Source: Mikania micrantha
Taxonomy: Eukaryota; Streptophyta; Magnoliopsida; Asterales; Asteraceae
NCBI GenBank assembly: GCA_009363875.1
Contig: CM018682.1
Coordinates: 53,637,372-53,701,371, forward strand
Reading direction: 5' to 3'
Length of the DNA stretch: 64,000 nt
Positions 18,555-30,265 of the stretch are shown one piece after another; the first letter of the stretch is position 1, and the number at the start of each line of letters is the position of its first letter. The position numbers and the translations under genes were made by a program. Below the pieces are notes generated by a model. That model was given only the letters and a program-made list of their open reading frames with translations. It was not told the DNA's origin and searched no databases.

Positions 18555-19553
18555 TGTAGAGCCCAAATTGAAGATAAAGAGTGACAAAGCCAACCGAAGA
18601 AGATTTTGTTATGATTTCGTGTACTTGGTATTTCGTTTACATATGTATTTCGTGTACTCGAACATTTTCGTGTATAGTAGGTTCGAGTACACCTAGAAGT
18701 AGTATAAATAGATGTATTTTGTACTATTCTAGGGTTGGATTCCCAAGGAATGCTCTCTAGACATATTGAGGCATTACTTCGTGTACTTCACTGAAATATA
18801 TCAAAGTTTTGAACTTTCTTCTTGTTCTTATGTTTCTATGTTAGTGCATTAAATGTCCCTAATCCAGCTTTTGTATGATCTTTGATGTATAAAGTTTATG
18901 TTATTAATGAAATCAGTATTTCTATATTGTTCTTAATGTTTATTCTAATTTATATGCGTTTGATTATGTTTAACTTTGATTATATATGTCTTATAGATCC
19001 ATTCGGACGAATGACCCTAAGAATGAGGTCATTCGGCCGAATGAACGCCTACAGAATGACTAGGGTGATCGAATGAGTCATCCGCATGACTCATTCGGTT
19101 GACCAGGCTTATTCGGCTGAGACATTTGCCAAATGAGTTGTTTCGGCCACTCATTCGGTCGAATGAGAACAATCTATATATACTTGTTCAAACATATTCA
19201 AACCTAACTTTCCGAGCCTCCTCTCTTCCCAAAGCACTCCATAGTTACACCCTTAGGGTTTTGAGTGGTTCCTTGCTGTTCAACTTCGATTCTCATCCCG
19301 TGGTGTTTGATCTTGATCCAAACGTTCATCCCTCACCTTCGGATTGCCACGGGGACTGTTGATTTCGATTGGAAAACCCTGGAATAGGATTCTGCACTAT
19401 TCCAAATGCTGTAGAGCAGATCTACATGGGAACCAGATTGTTTCCGGGCTCCAAATTAGTCCTACATTCTATCTCGGATTCCGCACGTTGTAGATACATC
19501 TGATGCAGATTGGAGGCTTAAAGCTCAGTTCTTGATCTATTTTGGGACCTACA
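18555..19553 (+). repeat. 3' LTR of copia A, interrupted by a solo LTR
   Basis: TGTAGAGCCCAAATTG ... GGGACCTACA. Without the insertion at 18839-19471 it is about 365 bp, matching the 5' LTR after allowing for its duplication. TATA-like AGTATAAATAG at about 18700. Followed by the target duplication CACTG. Confidence 0.87.
18839..19466 (+). mobile_element. Solo LTR (628 bp) inside the copia A 3' LTR
   Basis: Begins TGTTAGTGCATTAAATG, ends TTAGTCCTACA, and is flanked by the perfect 5-bp duplication TTCTA (18834-18838 and 19467-19471). Removing it restores the copia LTR sequence. It contains a TATATATA box near 19172 and several copies of the palindrome CATTCGGNCGAATG. No internal coding region, so it is a solo LTR left by LTR-LTR recombination. 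Family not identified. Confidence 0.85.
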
Positions 19554-19870
19554 CACTGGAAGTGCGGGGTAGCTTGGTAATAAAATCCATAGCTATTTGT
19601 TCCCACTTCAAAAGTGGAATCTTAGGCTGTTCAAGTAAACCTGACGGTTTCTGGGGTTCCGTCTTTACCTTCGCACACGTAAGACATCGGCCGACGTACT
19701 CGGCTATGTCCTTCTTCATTCCCGACCACCAATAAAATTCCCGTAAATCTTGGTACATTTTATCGGCGCCTGGATGCACTGAGTACTTGGTTTTGCGTGC
19801 TTCATCAAAGATGAGTTTCCTCAATTCATCTACTGCAGGAATCCACATGCGATCCCGGTAGTTGATAATC
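19554..19870 (-). pseudogene. Integrase N-terminal half of gypsy element 2
   Basis: Minus strand from about 19850: MWIPAVDELRKLIFDEA, HPGADKMYQDLREFYWW and CLTCAKVK (zinc-binding HHCC), GLLEQPKIPLLKWEQIAMDF (first catalytic Asp) and KLPRTSS, where copia A inserted. The reading continues at 6278 on the other side of copia A. Closely matches element 1 at 620-905. Confidence 0.88.
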
Positions 19871-20500
19871 CCATCAAGTTTAGTTTCGAACTATCTTTCT
19901 GTTCCGCAATCTAGTTCCTTCTTCAGATTACCTTGTTCTACAGATTCTTTTTGAGCTTGAACAATCTTGTCATGTAGGCTTGTCTGCACTGTCACTCCCA
20001 TTGCTCTTACGCGCAGTGGTTCGACCCGTTCCTCTCGGATCAAGGCATCAGCTACAACAGTCATAATCGCTCAGAAGTTCAATCCACCGTCGCTATCGCA
20101 TGTTGAGTTCCTTCAGATCAAAGATGTGCTATAGACTTTTGTGATCAGTGAAGATGGTACACTTGGTGCCAAACAAGTAATGCCTCCAAATCTTCAGTGC
20201 GAAAACTACGGCTCCTAGTTCTAGATCATGTGTCGTGTAGTTCTTCTCGTGTATCTTCAACTGTCTTGAGATATACGCAATAAATTTGTCCCGCTGCCTT
20301 AATACACAACCGAGTCCCTGATGGGAAGTGTCACAATACACTACAAAGTCATTTGTAGCCTCTGGGAGAGATAAGATTTGAGCATCACATAGCTTTTGTT
20401 TCAATGTCTGGAAAGCATCTTCTTGTTTTTGCTCCCAAACAAACTCATTTTTCTGAGTTAACCTGGCGAGAGGCAAGATCATCTTAGAAAAGTTTGACAT
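19871..20500 (-). pseudogene. RNase H of gypsy element 2
   Basis: The open piece 20129-20500 reads WEQKQEDAFQTLKQKLC, YCDTSHQGLGCVL, HDLELGAVVFALK and TDHKSL, all RNase H blocks. The remainder towards 19871 (tether and linker, with a VADALI-like end near 20045) is in other frames. Same order and spacing as element 1. Confidence 0.87.
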
Positions 20501-21260
20501 GAACCTTCTATAATAACCCGCTAGTCCCAGAAAAGACTGTATCTCCGTTGGTGTCGCCAGAGTATCCCATTTCTTTATCGCTTCGATCTTGGCAGGGTCT
20601 ACATTTATTCCTTCACTGTTGACTACATGACTGAAAAAACTGAACTTCTCTCAGCCAAAATTCACACTTTGAGTATTTGGCATAGAGTTGTTCTTTCTTC
20701 AACTCTTCTAAAATTTTTCTGAGATGTTGCTCATGTTCAGCTTTGCTCTTGGAATAAATCAGAATGTCATCAATAAAGACAATGACAAACTGATCCAGAT
20801 ACGACTTTCACACTCGGTTCATGAGATCCATGAAAATCGCAGGTGCATTCGTTAATCCGAAGGGTAGTACCATAAACTCATAATGCCTATACCGGGTTCG
20901 AAAAGCACTCTTAGGTATGTCTTCTTCTTGAACTCTGAGCTGATGATATCATGAACGCAAGTCAATCTTGGAAAAATCTGTGCTCCTTGTAGTTCATCAA
21001 AAAGATCATCAATCCTCGGCAATGGATACTGATTCTTGATGGTTCATCAAAAAGATCATCAAAAAGATCATCAATCCTTGTAGTTCATCAAAAAATACTG
21101 GAGCTCCCCACGGTGAGTAGCTCGGTCGGATGAAACCCTTTTCCAATAATTCTTGCAACTGATTTGACAATTTCTGCATCTCCGAAGGGGCTAACCTGTA
21201 AGGAGATTTGCAACAGGAGTTGCTCCAAGAACTAAGCCAATACGGAACTATACCGATCGT
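20501..21260 (-). pseudogene. Reverse transcriptase of gypsy element 2
   Basis: Minus-strand blocks: YSPWGAPV near 21100-21125, LRVQEEDIP-like and YEFMVLPFGLTNAPAIFMDL near 20830-20880, the catalytic FIDDILIYS near 20755-20783, EHLRKILEEL near 20700 and SFLGLAGYYRRFM near 20505-20530. Frames are broken many times. A local triplication of TTCATCAAAAAGATCATCAA occurs at about 20992-21095. Confidence 0.85.
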
Positions 21261-21850
21261 GCTAGTCGGAAACCTGGTAGATCGTCAGGAAATACTTCAG
21301 GGTATTCCTTTTCTATTGGCATGTCTTGTATCTTGATCTTGTCTTTCTCTCTTTCCACCACGTGAGCCAGGAAGGCTACACACTGCTTCTGTAAACACTA
21401 ACGCTCCTTTATGCAAGATATGATTTTGACACTTTGTTTCGCTTGATCCCCTCGAACTTCCAACACTCGATTATTCGTCATTGGAATTCAAAGTAGCTTT
21501 TCAGAACAGATGACTTCCACCCTATTGAGAGATAGCCAATCCATCCCGACACTGATGTTGAAACTACCCAACTCCGTCAGTATCAAATCGATAGTGAATG
21601 TTTGGCTATTAAATGTTAATGGACAGTTTCTAAATATTGTACTAACCGTGAATTTGTTTCCTATTTGCTACTTCAATGATATATGGGGAGTCTAAAGATT
21701 CCTTAACCTGATTAAGTTGGCATGCAAAGTCGGCCGAGATAAAACTCTAATCTGCACCAGTGTCAAATAGAATAGATGCATAAAAGTCTTGTAAAAGAAA
21801 TGTACAAGTGGCCACGTTCGGATCCTGACAAGTAGCTGTAGCTCCTATAG
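21261..21850 (-). pseudogene. Protease region of gypsy element 2
   Basis: Starts at the end of the gag frame with ASILFDTGAD near 21747-21780; Asp-Thr-Gly is the retropepsin catalytic motif. The downstream minus-strand sequence holds a FNISVGMDWLSL-like block near 21530-21560, usual for gypsy protease tails, then the spacer to RT. Stops are frequent. Confidence 0.75.
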
Positions 21851-23059
21851 CAAAAGCTCTTCCACGTAGTGCTTGTACTGCCGGTTGCATCCTCTTCAGG
21901 CAGTTCCTTGAATAGTGGCCAGCTTCGCCACAGTTATAGTATCCATCATTGTTCTGATTCTGATTATTGGGTGGAGGGAGAACTAAAGAAGCATTGTTTA
22001 CTGCCTGAGTAGGTGCCATCCTGCATTGTTGGACCCAATGGCCCTTCCTTCCACAACTCGTGCAGTGTTTGCAGGGAATGTTAGCAGCGTTATGACACCA
22101 ACACTTGGCACACAAAGGATACGTGCTGGTGTAGGGTTTCTTGTGGGGATTCTGTGGTTTAACAGCTACTTGGTTGAGTGGAGTGGCCATCGTGTAGTTC
22201 TTGATAACCTTTTGTTTCTTCTTGGGGTGGTGAGTGGGTTTCCTTGACGACTCTTCCTTTGCCTTTCCAGTGTCAGCTTCTTTCTTCAGAGTCCCAGATG
22301 CTACCATCACGTCAGTAAGTTTTCCTGACAAGCTGGTAGCTGACTCTAAAGTGACAGGGTTTGCTCCAATGACCAAACTCTGTATGCAAGCAGACAATCC
22401 ACGTACATACCTGCCAATCCGTTTCTCTAGAGTTGGCAACATGTCTGGCACCAATGCTACTAACTCGTGATAACGAGTAGTATAACCCAGGTGATCTGCT
22501 CCTTTCATCACATGGTTTGACAGTTCAGTCTCCATTCTCTGGAGTTCGTTCGTGGGAAAAAATTCATTCCTCAGCAGAGTCTTAAAATCTTCCCATGGCA
22601 TCGCCATTGCCTCTTCCCTTCCTCTGGCCTGGATATGTTAGTTCCACCAAGTTAAGGCTCGCTTGCAGAATGATCCAGCAGAGTAACGAACCTTGAGATG
22701 CTCTAGACAAATGCTAATGTCCAGAGTAGTTTCTATCTTCTTAATCCATTGGATTAATCCAACGGCTCCCTCAGTACCGCTGAAACTAGGCGGCTTACAT
22801 CCTACAAACGACTTGTAGGAGTAATTAGATGCATTGCCAGTATTCCCATTAGCCTCTCTTGATGAATGCCCGGAGTTGTTCCTGTTGTTCTGGATCCAAT
22901 TTATTATGTCTGGGATCACTTCTTTCAGTTGGTTAGTCAGCTAACAGCTCAGTAGGGTGGCCAATGCCATAATGGCAGGATCCAGGTTTGGATTCGTGTT
23001 AGGTCGGGAGGCGGAGTGTGCGGAGGAGGAGGTAGCAGTGGTGGTGGTGGTGGCGGCAT
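21840..23059 (-). pseudogene. gag of gypsy element 2
   Basis: ATG at 23059 opens a Pro-rich start (MPPPPPPLLPPPPHTPPPD). After a frame change near 22925 come SNYSYKSFVGCKPPSFSGTEGAVGLIQWI and KVRYSAGSFCKRALTWWN, the capsid region of gypsy gag. A stop near 22637 separates this from MAMPWEDFKTLLRNEFFP onward. Nucleocapsid motifs: CTSCGRKGHWVQQCR and a second knuckle, YNCGEAGHYSRNC, that has Tyr at the first Cys position. The frame runs on into the protease motif, as usual for gag-pol. Confidence 0.87.
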
Positions 23060-23215
23060 TCTGATCACAACCAATAGAATATCAGTTAGTGCAATGATCG
23101 AATGCAGAAGACACAGTGAAAGTAAATTCCTAAGTCCCATGCTCTCTACATGAAGCATCCCTAGGTTATAGTCTAAGCCAAACCGTTTAAATAAATGACC
23201 TATGTTTCTCTATAA
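23060..23215 (-). other. Leader of gypsy element 2
   Basis: Short untranslated leader between the primer-binding site and gag. It corresponds to the orphan leader at 5237-5405, which confirms that the two elements are the same family. Confidence 0.8.
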
Positions 23216-23228
23216 CTCTGATATCAAT
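23216..23228 (-). other. Primer-binding site of gypsy element 2
   Basis: CTCTGATATCAA on the plus strand, that is TTGATATCAGAG read with the element; one base differs from TGGTATCAGAG of the initiator-Met type. Directly beside the LTR end at 23230. Confidence 0.82.
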
Positions 23229-24963
23229 TTGTCACACCCCGAGCCGGCGGGCCGGATCGAATGTCCTAGTCAGGTGTAATGGTCCTGGGGCATGATATCG
23301 GGGTGATAATCGGAGTGATTAGATTGTTTATATTGCACATGCTAATAAATGAGAAAGAACTAAATGAAATAGAATTACAAAGTTAAATTACATCAGTATT
23401 GTTCATAATTTAACAATGTAAATCTACTAATTAACATCATAATTCATCTATCTTGTATCTGCACAAGATATAAAAAAGAATTCGTATAATGATGTTCAAA
23501 AATATGCACTTCCAAAAATACTAGGTCATCTATCTGGGCACCCTAGTAAACATCACGAACTTCCTAGTTAACCTGTTCGTCACTTGAGAAGTCATGCAAA
23601 AAAATAAAGTCAACACATGGTTGGTGAATTCATATAGTTTTATTTGAGAATTAATTTGAACAAACATGTCCGAACGACAACCTTAACCTCATTAACAACC
23701 ACCTAAACTATACAGTCAAGTATGCTTCTATATCGGGCATACGTAGGGTCAAGCCCAGCCGACAACCCATCACATAACGAACCACATAGAATATTGTTAT
23801 TAATGATAATTAAGCGTTTCATCCCACACACTAAACAGACAACTTTGAACAATATGAAAATGTTCACTTTTGAACATCTGAAATGACAATGTTAACCAAC
23901 ATAATACACATATGACAACCATGGCAAATATAGATCGTAGTTAATTAAAATGCTTAAATAAATGAATACATAAACATTTAATTAAAATCTAGGTCCTAAT
24001 GATTGGGCCTTGGTGTCACACCCCCAAATTCCCACATGCGATGACAGACCGCGTGGGTGTGACGTGGCCAGGATCATAGCTCTTGGTCATATAGAACAAC
24101 TCTATATGAGTTACACAATCGTACAGTTTTGGAAATAAAACAAGTTTTATAAATACGCAGTGTAGTAGTTAAGATGTTTGCAGCGGAAAATAAAAGTATA
24201 AGACACTACAAGTTTAATGTTGTTTCAAATCACACAATTTAAGATAAAAGCCTAGGACAAGAGTCTAAATGCAATGCAGACTCCTCGGTGCATCTCCCCG
24301 TGCATCATAGCTTGTGTTTGATCAATTACCTGAGAATACATGCGAAAACGTGTCAACATAAAGTTGGTGAGTTGACAGGTTTAGACAACAATAAAACAGT
24401 AAGACAGACATATACTTGGCATGTTAAGTTGTTTATTGGATCCACGATCCGGAGTGTGTCAGTTCATCGTACAGAAACTTGACGGTTTCCTTTGCCTCCT
24501 CGGGTCATCGCTGAACCCAGTGTCAACATCGATATTACACTCGTTATGACCTCCAGTCAACGTTGTTGCCGAGTAGGCTAAGTCAAACCCAGTAGTACTA
24601 CGTAATGACGACTCGTTTGTTACTCAACTAAAGGTAAGGATACGTGAGGACTTGTTGCGATCATAGTTACACTCAAAATAGTTTTACAACATACCAGTCA
24701 TATATCTAAAACAGTTGAATAGTATTCACACCCCATGAGTTGAACAAAACAGTTAAGGAATAAAAGTGGGGCTGTAAACTCACCTGAGTTTAGCCGGGCG
24801 TTCTTCACGTGAATGGTTTTTTGCGCCTTTAGGGGTTACCTATATCAGATAGTTGTTATGAGTTTGTGTTCATATTCATGTGGATCTCACAGGACTGTAT
24901 TCGTGTCCAAACAACACCAAGTTGTTATGTGGGTCACATTGACCGTGTTGACCGTGTTTGACC

Positions 24964-25347
24964 TGTAGGTCACTAACCGGATCAAGAACTGAACTTTATC
25001 TTCTAAATCATCATCAATGATCTCTAACAAGTGCAGAATCCAAGTTAGAATCAAGAAAGCAAGTAGATAAATGTAATCTTTGTATATATACTGAAAATTT
25101 GAGTACAAGTGCCTCAATACGTCTAGAGAGCAAATGCCTCGGGATTCTCACCTAAACCTGTACAAAATACGTCTATTTATACTAGGCCTAGGTGTACTCG
25201 AAATCTACTACAGACTATTTCGAGTACACGAATACATCGAGTACTCGAACGTGTACTCAATCTTACTGTATACGAAAATGATCAAAATTTGGACTTTGAC
25301 TCTTCCTGGTTGACTTTGTCAGTCTTCAATGCTTTCGGGGCTCTACA
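24964..25347 (-). repeat. 3' LTR of copia B (384 bp)
   Basis: Read on the minus strand TGTAGAGCCCCGAAAGC to GTGACCTACA. Contains GTACTCGA/TCGAGTAC words and a TAGTATAAATAGACG TATA-like box near 25165-25180. Confidence 0.92.
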
Positions 25348-25361
25348 AACTCCTCCTAGAC
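25348..25361 (-). other. Polypurine tract of copia B
   Basis: Read on the minus strand GTCTAGGAGGAGTT, touching the 3' LTR and following the ORF3 stop by about a dozen bases. Confidence 0.88.
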
Positions 25362-25369
25362 TGATGAAG

Positions 25370-28263
25370 TCATCCAATAGGAAGAGTGACGTTATGTGGT
25401 CCAGCTCCGGCATAAAGTTTCAACTCGATGGCATAAGCAACTGTACGAGTGAATGGCTTAGCCTCTTCAGCATTCCTAGAGTATACTCGTATTGGAGACT
25501 CGTGTAACTTCATCATGTCGTCCTTCCCATACTTCAAGAGATCCATTGGGTCAAGAATGATATCAACATCATCAACATAGTCTTTGTTCTTGATGATGAC
25601 TGCTGCGAGGTTTATATCTTCATAGTACCAGGATAAGAAGTTGGCCAATGAATTGTCTGGAACTCTAGGAGATACGGTCACTGCTTGCTCAACACGAGGT
25701 GGAGGGTACTTGTAGTATACCCATGGCTTCTTCGTCTTTGGATCAATAATACATTTTGAAACAAAGCGCTTTCCCTTGGCAGTACGCATCACTGGGAAGT
25801 CCTTATCACACTGATCTTTAATGAACTTGGCGAATAAATCAGCCTGTGAGTCCTTGGAAGGGTTGAGGAACATTGCTTTGTCTATGCTTCGTATATCAAC
25901 CTTGGGTAGTGAGCAAAAATCTTGCGGTTTCTTGAAGAACTCGACCTTTCCATTTCTTCTCTTGACTAGGTAAATGTCTCTTTCTTTATCATACATCCAG
26001 CAGCACACTTCTGATCTATCGTTGCGAACAGCGAACATGTTTCTGTCATCTGAAATAAACGTATGCTCTGGATGTTTGTCACCCATCTCCTTAAACCAAG
26101 TGTCTTTACTCACAGGAGGGGACGGTGTCCAGTCCTTCTTTTTGTCAAACCAGCTGACAATCACTTCATGAAGAGAGGTGACCTCTTGTCCCAATGCATC
26201 AATGTATTTGTGGGCATACAAATAATCGATATATGGATCGGATGAGACATTTCCAAGCACAATGTTTTCCGGTTCTTCTTCGACAGATGCCCCTGCAGAA
26301 GATTCAGCTTTGCCTTCGGCTTCTTTCCCAACTCCTTCGTAAAGATAATCATCTGGAAGATCCTTGAAGAAGTCATCAAGCCCTGCATTCTCCATGTCAG
26401 CTCCTGGTAGGCTATCACCAAATAAAACGTCATCGGGAATATCGCCGAAAAGATCATCATAATGACTAGTGGGCTTTTCTGAAGAAGATGGATTTCCAGT
26501 GGCTCCTCCTTGATCTTTGTCGTCTGGAGGTCCTTGATCCTTTTCTTTATTGTCTCCATCCTTATCATCATCTTTATCATCCTTGTCATCCTTCTTCTTA
26601 TATGAGTCCTTCTCCTTTTGATCATCACCGTCATCATCACTCTCATCACTATCATCATCATCCTTGACATCATCATCTGATTCTGGAACTTCTTCTCCTT
26701 TAAGTCTCTTAATCTCCTACTTCATCTCATGGTTCTCTATTGAGAGAAATCTGATATACTTTCGGTGTGTCCTGATTTGCCCATGATATTTGTTCAACTT
26801 GCTGCATATCTTAATCATTCCTTCCTGCAAATTTCTGATAAGACTATCCTTGTGCTCAATACTCTTTCTTGCAAACTCACGAGATCGACAGGCACATGTT
26901 TTAGCTCGTATGGTGAATCTGAGTGCAAAGGAGATTTTCCCTTGTCACTGCTTGAGCGAGGCGAAGATGAAGCAGTTTCAGTGTGAGGAGCAGAGGTAGT
27001 GGATCTTGCTGGGATTTTGATAACTAACTTGGGCTTGGCTGGTTTGGTTTGCGGTTTAGGTTGAGAAGGTGGCTTTGGTTTTGAGGGTGGCTTGGTTTGT
27101 GTAGGTCTGACAGTGAAAGATTTAGGTAGAGTGGATGGATTGGGTTGTGTAAGTGGAGGTGGTTGTGTAGGAGCCTGTGATATGATCGATGCAGCTGATG
27201 AGAAGGATAAGCTAGAGAACATCTACTGGAGTCGGGGATCTCTGGTTCTCCTAGCCATCGTCTTTTGCCTTTTCTTCTTCGGTGATGACTTAGGAGTTGG
27301 AGTGTAGTCGACATCCTGTGCCTCCTCTCTTTCTTGTCTTGTAGGTGGAGGTTTCTCCACAATGAAATCTTCACTTGAAGATGAGGAGGTCTCAGAGATG
27401 TGTCCCTCAGGAGTAGGGCCTGTCTATGTACCAGTATCATGCTCTTCAGCCACAAAGGCAACAGGAGTGCCTTGATCCTCTACAACATTCACGTCTCCCA
27501 CAAAGCGACCAAACTTGATTAGTGGCCTCTCTCCAGTGTACTGTTTCTTTCCTCGTTTGTTCATCTTCATATATCCAAAAATCTCATCATGCATTCTCTT
27601 GATCTCCAAGGTGCCAAGAGTGGGAGTCAGAGAAGGATACTTTCTGTTGATAATGATCTGCACAAACCGGGGGAAAGTCAAAAACCGTTCCTTTCTTCAT
27701 CCTTTGATGTTTGCGTGCATGTCGAGGAAGATCATCTTTGAGAAGTTAAACTCCATTCCAAGTGCTAAAGCCACCAGATAGGAGCTAAGAGTCTGGTTCA
27801 AGACATCGTATCCTCCTTTCCGTCCGGAGAGACACTGTGTAACTGCGTGCGCCAGATACCTCCAGTACGGATGTAGCAGTTTCTTTTCTGTTGGAGGGTA
27901 GGCACCTTCGTGTCCCATCTGAAATACAGTTCATTTCACTAATGCTTGATCAAGCTCAACTGGGTCAGACTCTTTATCTCCAAACTGCAGACATTCTCTG
28001 ACAATCTGCTCAGTGATAACGATGGGATGACCTTGGATCTTTCCAACGATGCTAATGTTCCTATTCGCATCAGTACTTTCTTCCACTGTACTCCAAAAGC
28101 TCCTAATAAAGTTAGTCACGATAGGCGGGTACTCCATGATGGCATAGTTGATGTGTGACAGAATAAGTCCTTCCACCATACTCTTGAACTCTGATTGTTT
28201 CGCTGGAGGGTCCCCAAGGAATGCTATCATGTTGTGGTCATGCACGAAGCGTAAGTCTGCCAT
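25370..28263 (-). pseudogene. Extra 3' ORF (ORF3) of copia B, about 960 codons, unknown function
   Basis: Starts MADLRFVHDHNMIAF at 28263 and ends NVTLPIG with TGA at 25370. It has the same modules as the copia A copy: an N-terminal globular part (28263-27450, with GKIQGHPIVITEQIVRECLQ and GHEGAYPPTEKKLLHPYW), SSSSSEDF, a Pro/Lys-rich stretch (27220-26990), a heptad-like segment (26890-26720), an acidic Asp/Lys stretch (26700-26520), and a C-terminal globular part (26395-25370, with CCWMYDKERDIYLVKRRNGK and FTRTVAYAIELKLYAGAG). Stops at about 27928, 27694 and 27423; frame change between 26815 and 26395. No membrane segment seen. Similarity between copies is highest at both ends, which suggests selection on the two globular parts. 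Confidence 0.75.
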
Positions 28264-28295
28264 CTGAATGACACAAACAAATCAAGTTAGTTCAA
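28261..28295 (-). promoter_or_regulatory. Candidate splice acceptor abutting the ATG of copia B ORF3
   Basis: Read on the minus strand: AACTAACTTGATTTG, a U-rich run, GTCATTCAG ending at 28264, then ATGGCAGAC. Same CTAAC branch-point-like word and spacing as copia A. With the donor at 36905 the predicted intron is 8642 bases. Confidence 0.55.
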
Positions 28296-28384
28296 GTTCA
28301 AGAAAAATGGATTTACTGAAAATTTTCTAAGTCTTAAGTATTATGTTCTCGAACTAACAGTTGCACTCAAAACAACACACTTTA

Positions 28385-28560
28385 CACGAAGATCAAACTG
28401 TACACAAAGTACAACTTGTACATGAAATGCAATCTGTACACGAAGTGCAATCTGTACACGAAATAGTCTGTACACGAAATACAATCTGTACACGAAGTGA
28501 ATCGTGTATTCGAAATATAGGTTGTACACGAAGTGCATCTCTACTCGAAGTTTTATATTT
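28385..28560 (-). repeat. Tandem array of CTGTACACGAA units, about 16-20 bp each
   Basis: On the plus strand CTGTACACGAAGTGCAAT, CTGTACACGAAATAGT, CTGTACACGAAATACAAT, CTGTACACGAAGTGAAT and relatives, about eight to nine units. It lies just upstream of ORF3. ORFs on both strands across it (28341-28606) are repeat by-products. Confidence 0.8.
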
Positions 28561-30198
28561 CATGTACTCAAAATTCTTTGAAAAATTCATCATTTTGGCT
28601 CCTTAGAACTTCTAATCTCAGGTGAAATACTCGGAATTACTAGGCGACCATCATTTCCAGTAATCACCTCCCAACTCAACGGATTTCATGGTCAATTTTC
28701 TTAAAAACCCTCTGTATTCGAAATTCGCGTACTCGAAAATTTATTTTGTCCATAACTTTCGATTTTACAGTCAAAACTTGATGAAAATTCATACCTAGGG
28801 TCACCTATAGATGATCTAAAAGATAGCCGGAGTAGAATTTTGAGATCGGATCTAGAAATCGAGATCGCCTCAGAGTGAAAATCTGTACTCGAAATGAAGA
28901 AATGTGTACACGAAATAAATGGTACTCGAAATTTAATGATCTTGAACTATTTATAGGCAGAATTTCGAGTATGCATTTTTCGTGTACTCGATTTCGAGTA
29001 CACACACTTATTTACTTATTTCGATTTAAAATTCTAACTTTTTTTTAAAATAACCTTTTTAAAATAAAATAAAATAAAATAACATAAAATAAACTTTGGA
29101 CAAGTTTAAGTTTAGTCGGTTCAAAATTTGTGGGATCAAATCTGTTGTCAAAATTTTTACTAGCTTAGTTAATTTCTAAACAAAGCATAGCCTTTAAATA
29201 GCTATTCCCCACCAATGATTTTCACTTGTTATTCCATATCTTTAAAAAATCAGTTATATGATCAGGTTTTTATTAAAAATATCTAATGGGAAATTTATGA
29301 ACAATTAGATAGTAAGACTAGATAAATATGCAACCTATCAGTCTTGTTAAATCCTTTGTTTCAAACTTTGATTGTGTTTCGACGAACTTAAAATTATTTT
29401 GACAGAGTTATAAGGTGAGAAAAGAAAAGAACAGATCTATCAGGTTAGAATCAAGAACAAGAAGGGGTTATATCATCTTGTGCTCATTGGCATCTTTTAT
29501 TTTCTGATCTGCAGACACATTGGCCTTAACGTCACACATCCAGGTCTTTGCTTACGCAAAACAGAGGATGCTTCAGTAGGTATTTCCCGCTCTTTGTTTG
29601 CACAAAACATAGGAAATACCCTAGTTTTTTCAAACACAATTTCAAGTCTATTGAAACACAATCTCGTTTTGACTCAAGGATTTAAACAAGAAGTCAAATA
29701 GTTGTCACACATTTCTAGTTATCTAATGATCACAATTTCACACTTATTTATTTATATATATTTTAATTTGATCAAGTCTGATTCTTTAAGTTTGGAAAAA
29801 CTTGTTTCAACTTCTTAGTGTATAATAGATATTCAAAGTTATTATTCTTTTAGAAATCTTATTAAGATAGTGAAATTTTGATCCTTAGAAATTATTTCAC
29901 TTCCCGATTTGTCCGATTCACTTTGCTTGTCCACATAAACTCTTTTTGTATTTTCTTAAAATTTTTGAAAAGGCAAAATCTTTTTGTAATTTTCTTAATT
30001 TAACAAAAGGCATGATTTCCTTTTCATAGGTTTTCAAAAAGCCTAACTCCCCCTAAACTCGTAGATCATCTTAGACTAACTCAAAGACCGAAAATCTTTT
30101 TGTATTTTCTTAAAGACTTTAACTTAAAAGGACTAAAATCTTTTTGTTGTTTTTGTATATTTTGACTCAAAGAACGAAAAATCTTTTTGTTGTTTTGT
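28561..30198 (-). other. Non-coding spacer between pol and ORF3 of copia B
   Basis: No supported gene. Contains further GTACTCGAAA words (28715-28995), the AAAAT microsatellite (29055-29095) and an AT-rich stretch with AATCTTTTTGT repeats (29930-30195). ORF 29480-29701 lies in a segment shared with copia A (around 14090-14220) but shows no domain. Confidence 0.55.
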
Positions 30199-30214
30199 AA
30201 ATTTTCTCCCCATA
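30199..30214 (-). other. Internal polypurine tract after pol of copia B
   Basis: Read on the minus strand TATGGGGAGAAAATTT, followed by TACAAAACAACAAAAAG, within 70 bases of the pol stop. Counterpart of 13661-13674 in copia A. Confidence 0.5.
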
Positions 30215-30265
30215 AATTTGTGAACAAACTAGGACACAAATTTTAATGTATTTACAAAAATGCTT

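Larger units (their letters stand above)
6279..19553 (+). mobile_element. Copia element A (SIRE/Maximus-like) with extra 3' ORF
   Basis: Ty1/copia order gag, protease, integrase, RT, RNase H, then a long extra ORF (15471-18530) and a 3' LTR. TG...CA LTRs begin TGTAGAGCCC. The target duplication is CGCTG (6274-6278) and CACTG (19554-19558), one mismatch. The insertion lies inside the integrase of gypsy element 2. The 5' LTR carries a 280-bp tandem duplication and the 3' LTR a 628-bp solo LTR. In about the first 275 comparable bases the two LTRs differ at roughly 16 positions (hand count), so it is older than copia B. Confidence 0.9.

Noticed and set aside
25974..26245. Plus-strand ORFs across copia B ORF3, and the Met/Arg-rich minus ORF 26161-26676
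   Set aside because: Shadows of ORF3: the acidic Asp/Lys stretch read in another frame gives Met/Arg-rich text.
28385..28560. Possible CRISPR-like repeat array
   Set aside because: Units are about 16-20 bp with no unique spacers, and the DNA is a plant retrotransposon.
28341..28606. ORFs with VHEVQSVHE-like and CTSCTDCIS-like repeats
   Set aside because: They exist on both strands only because of the CTGTACACGAA tandem array.
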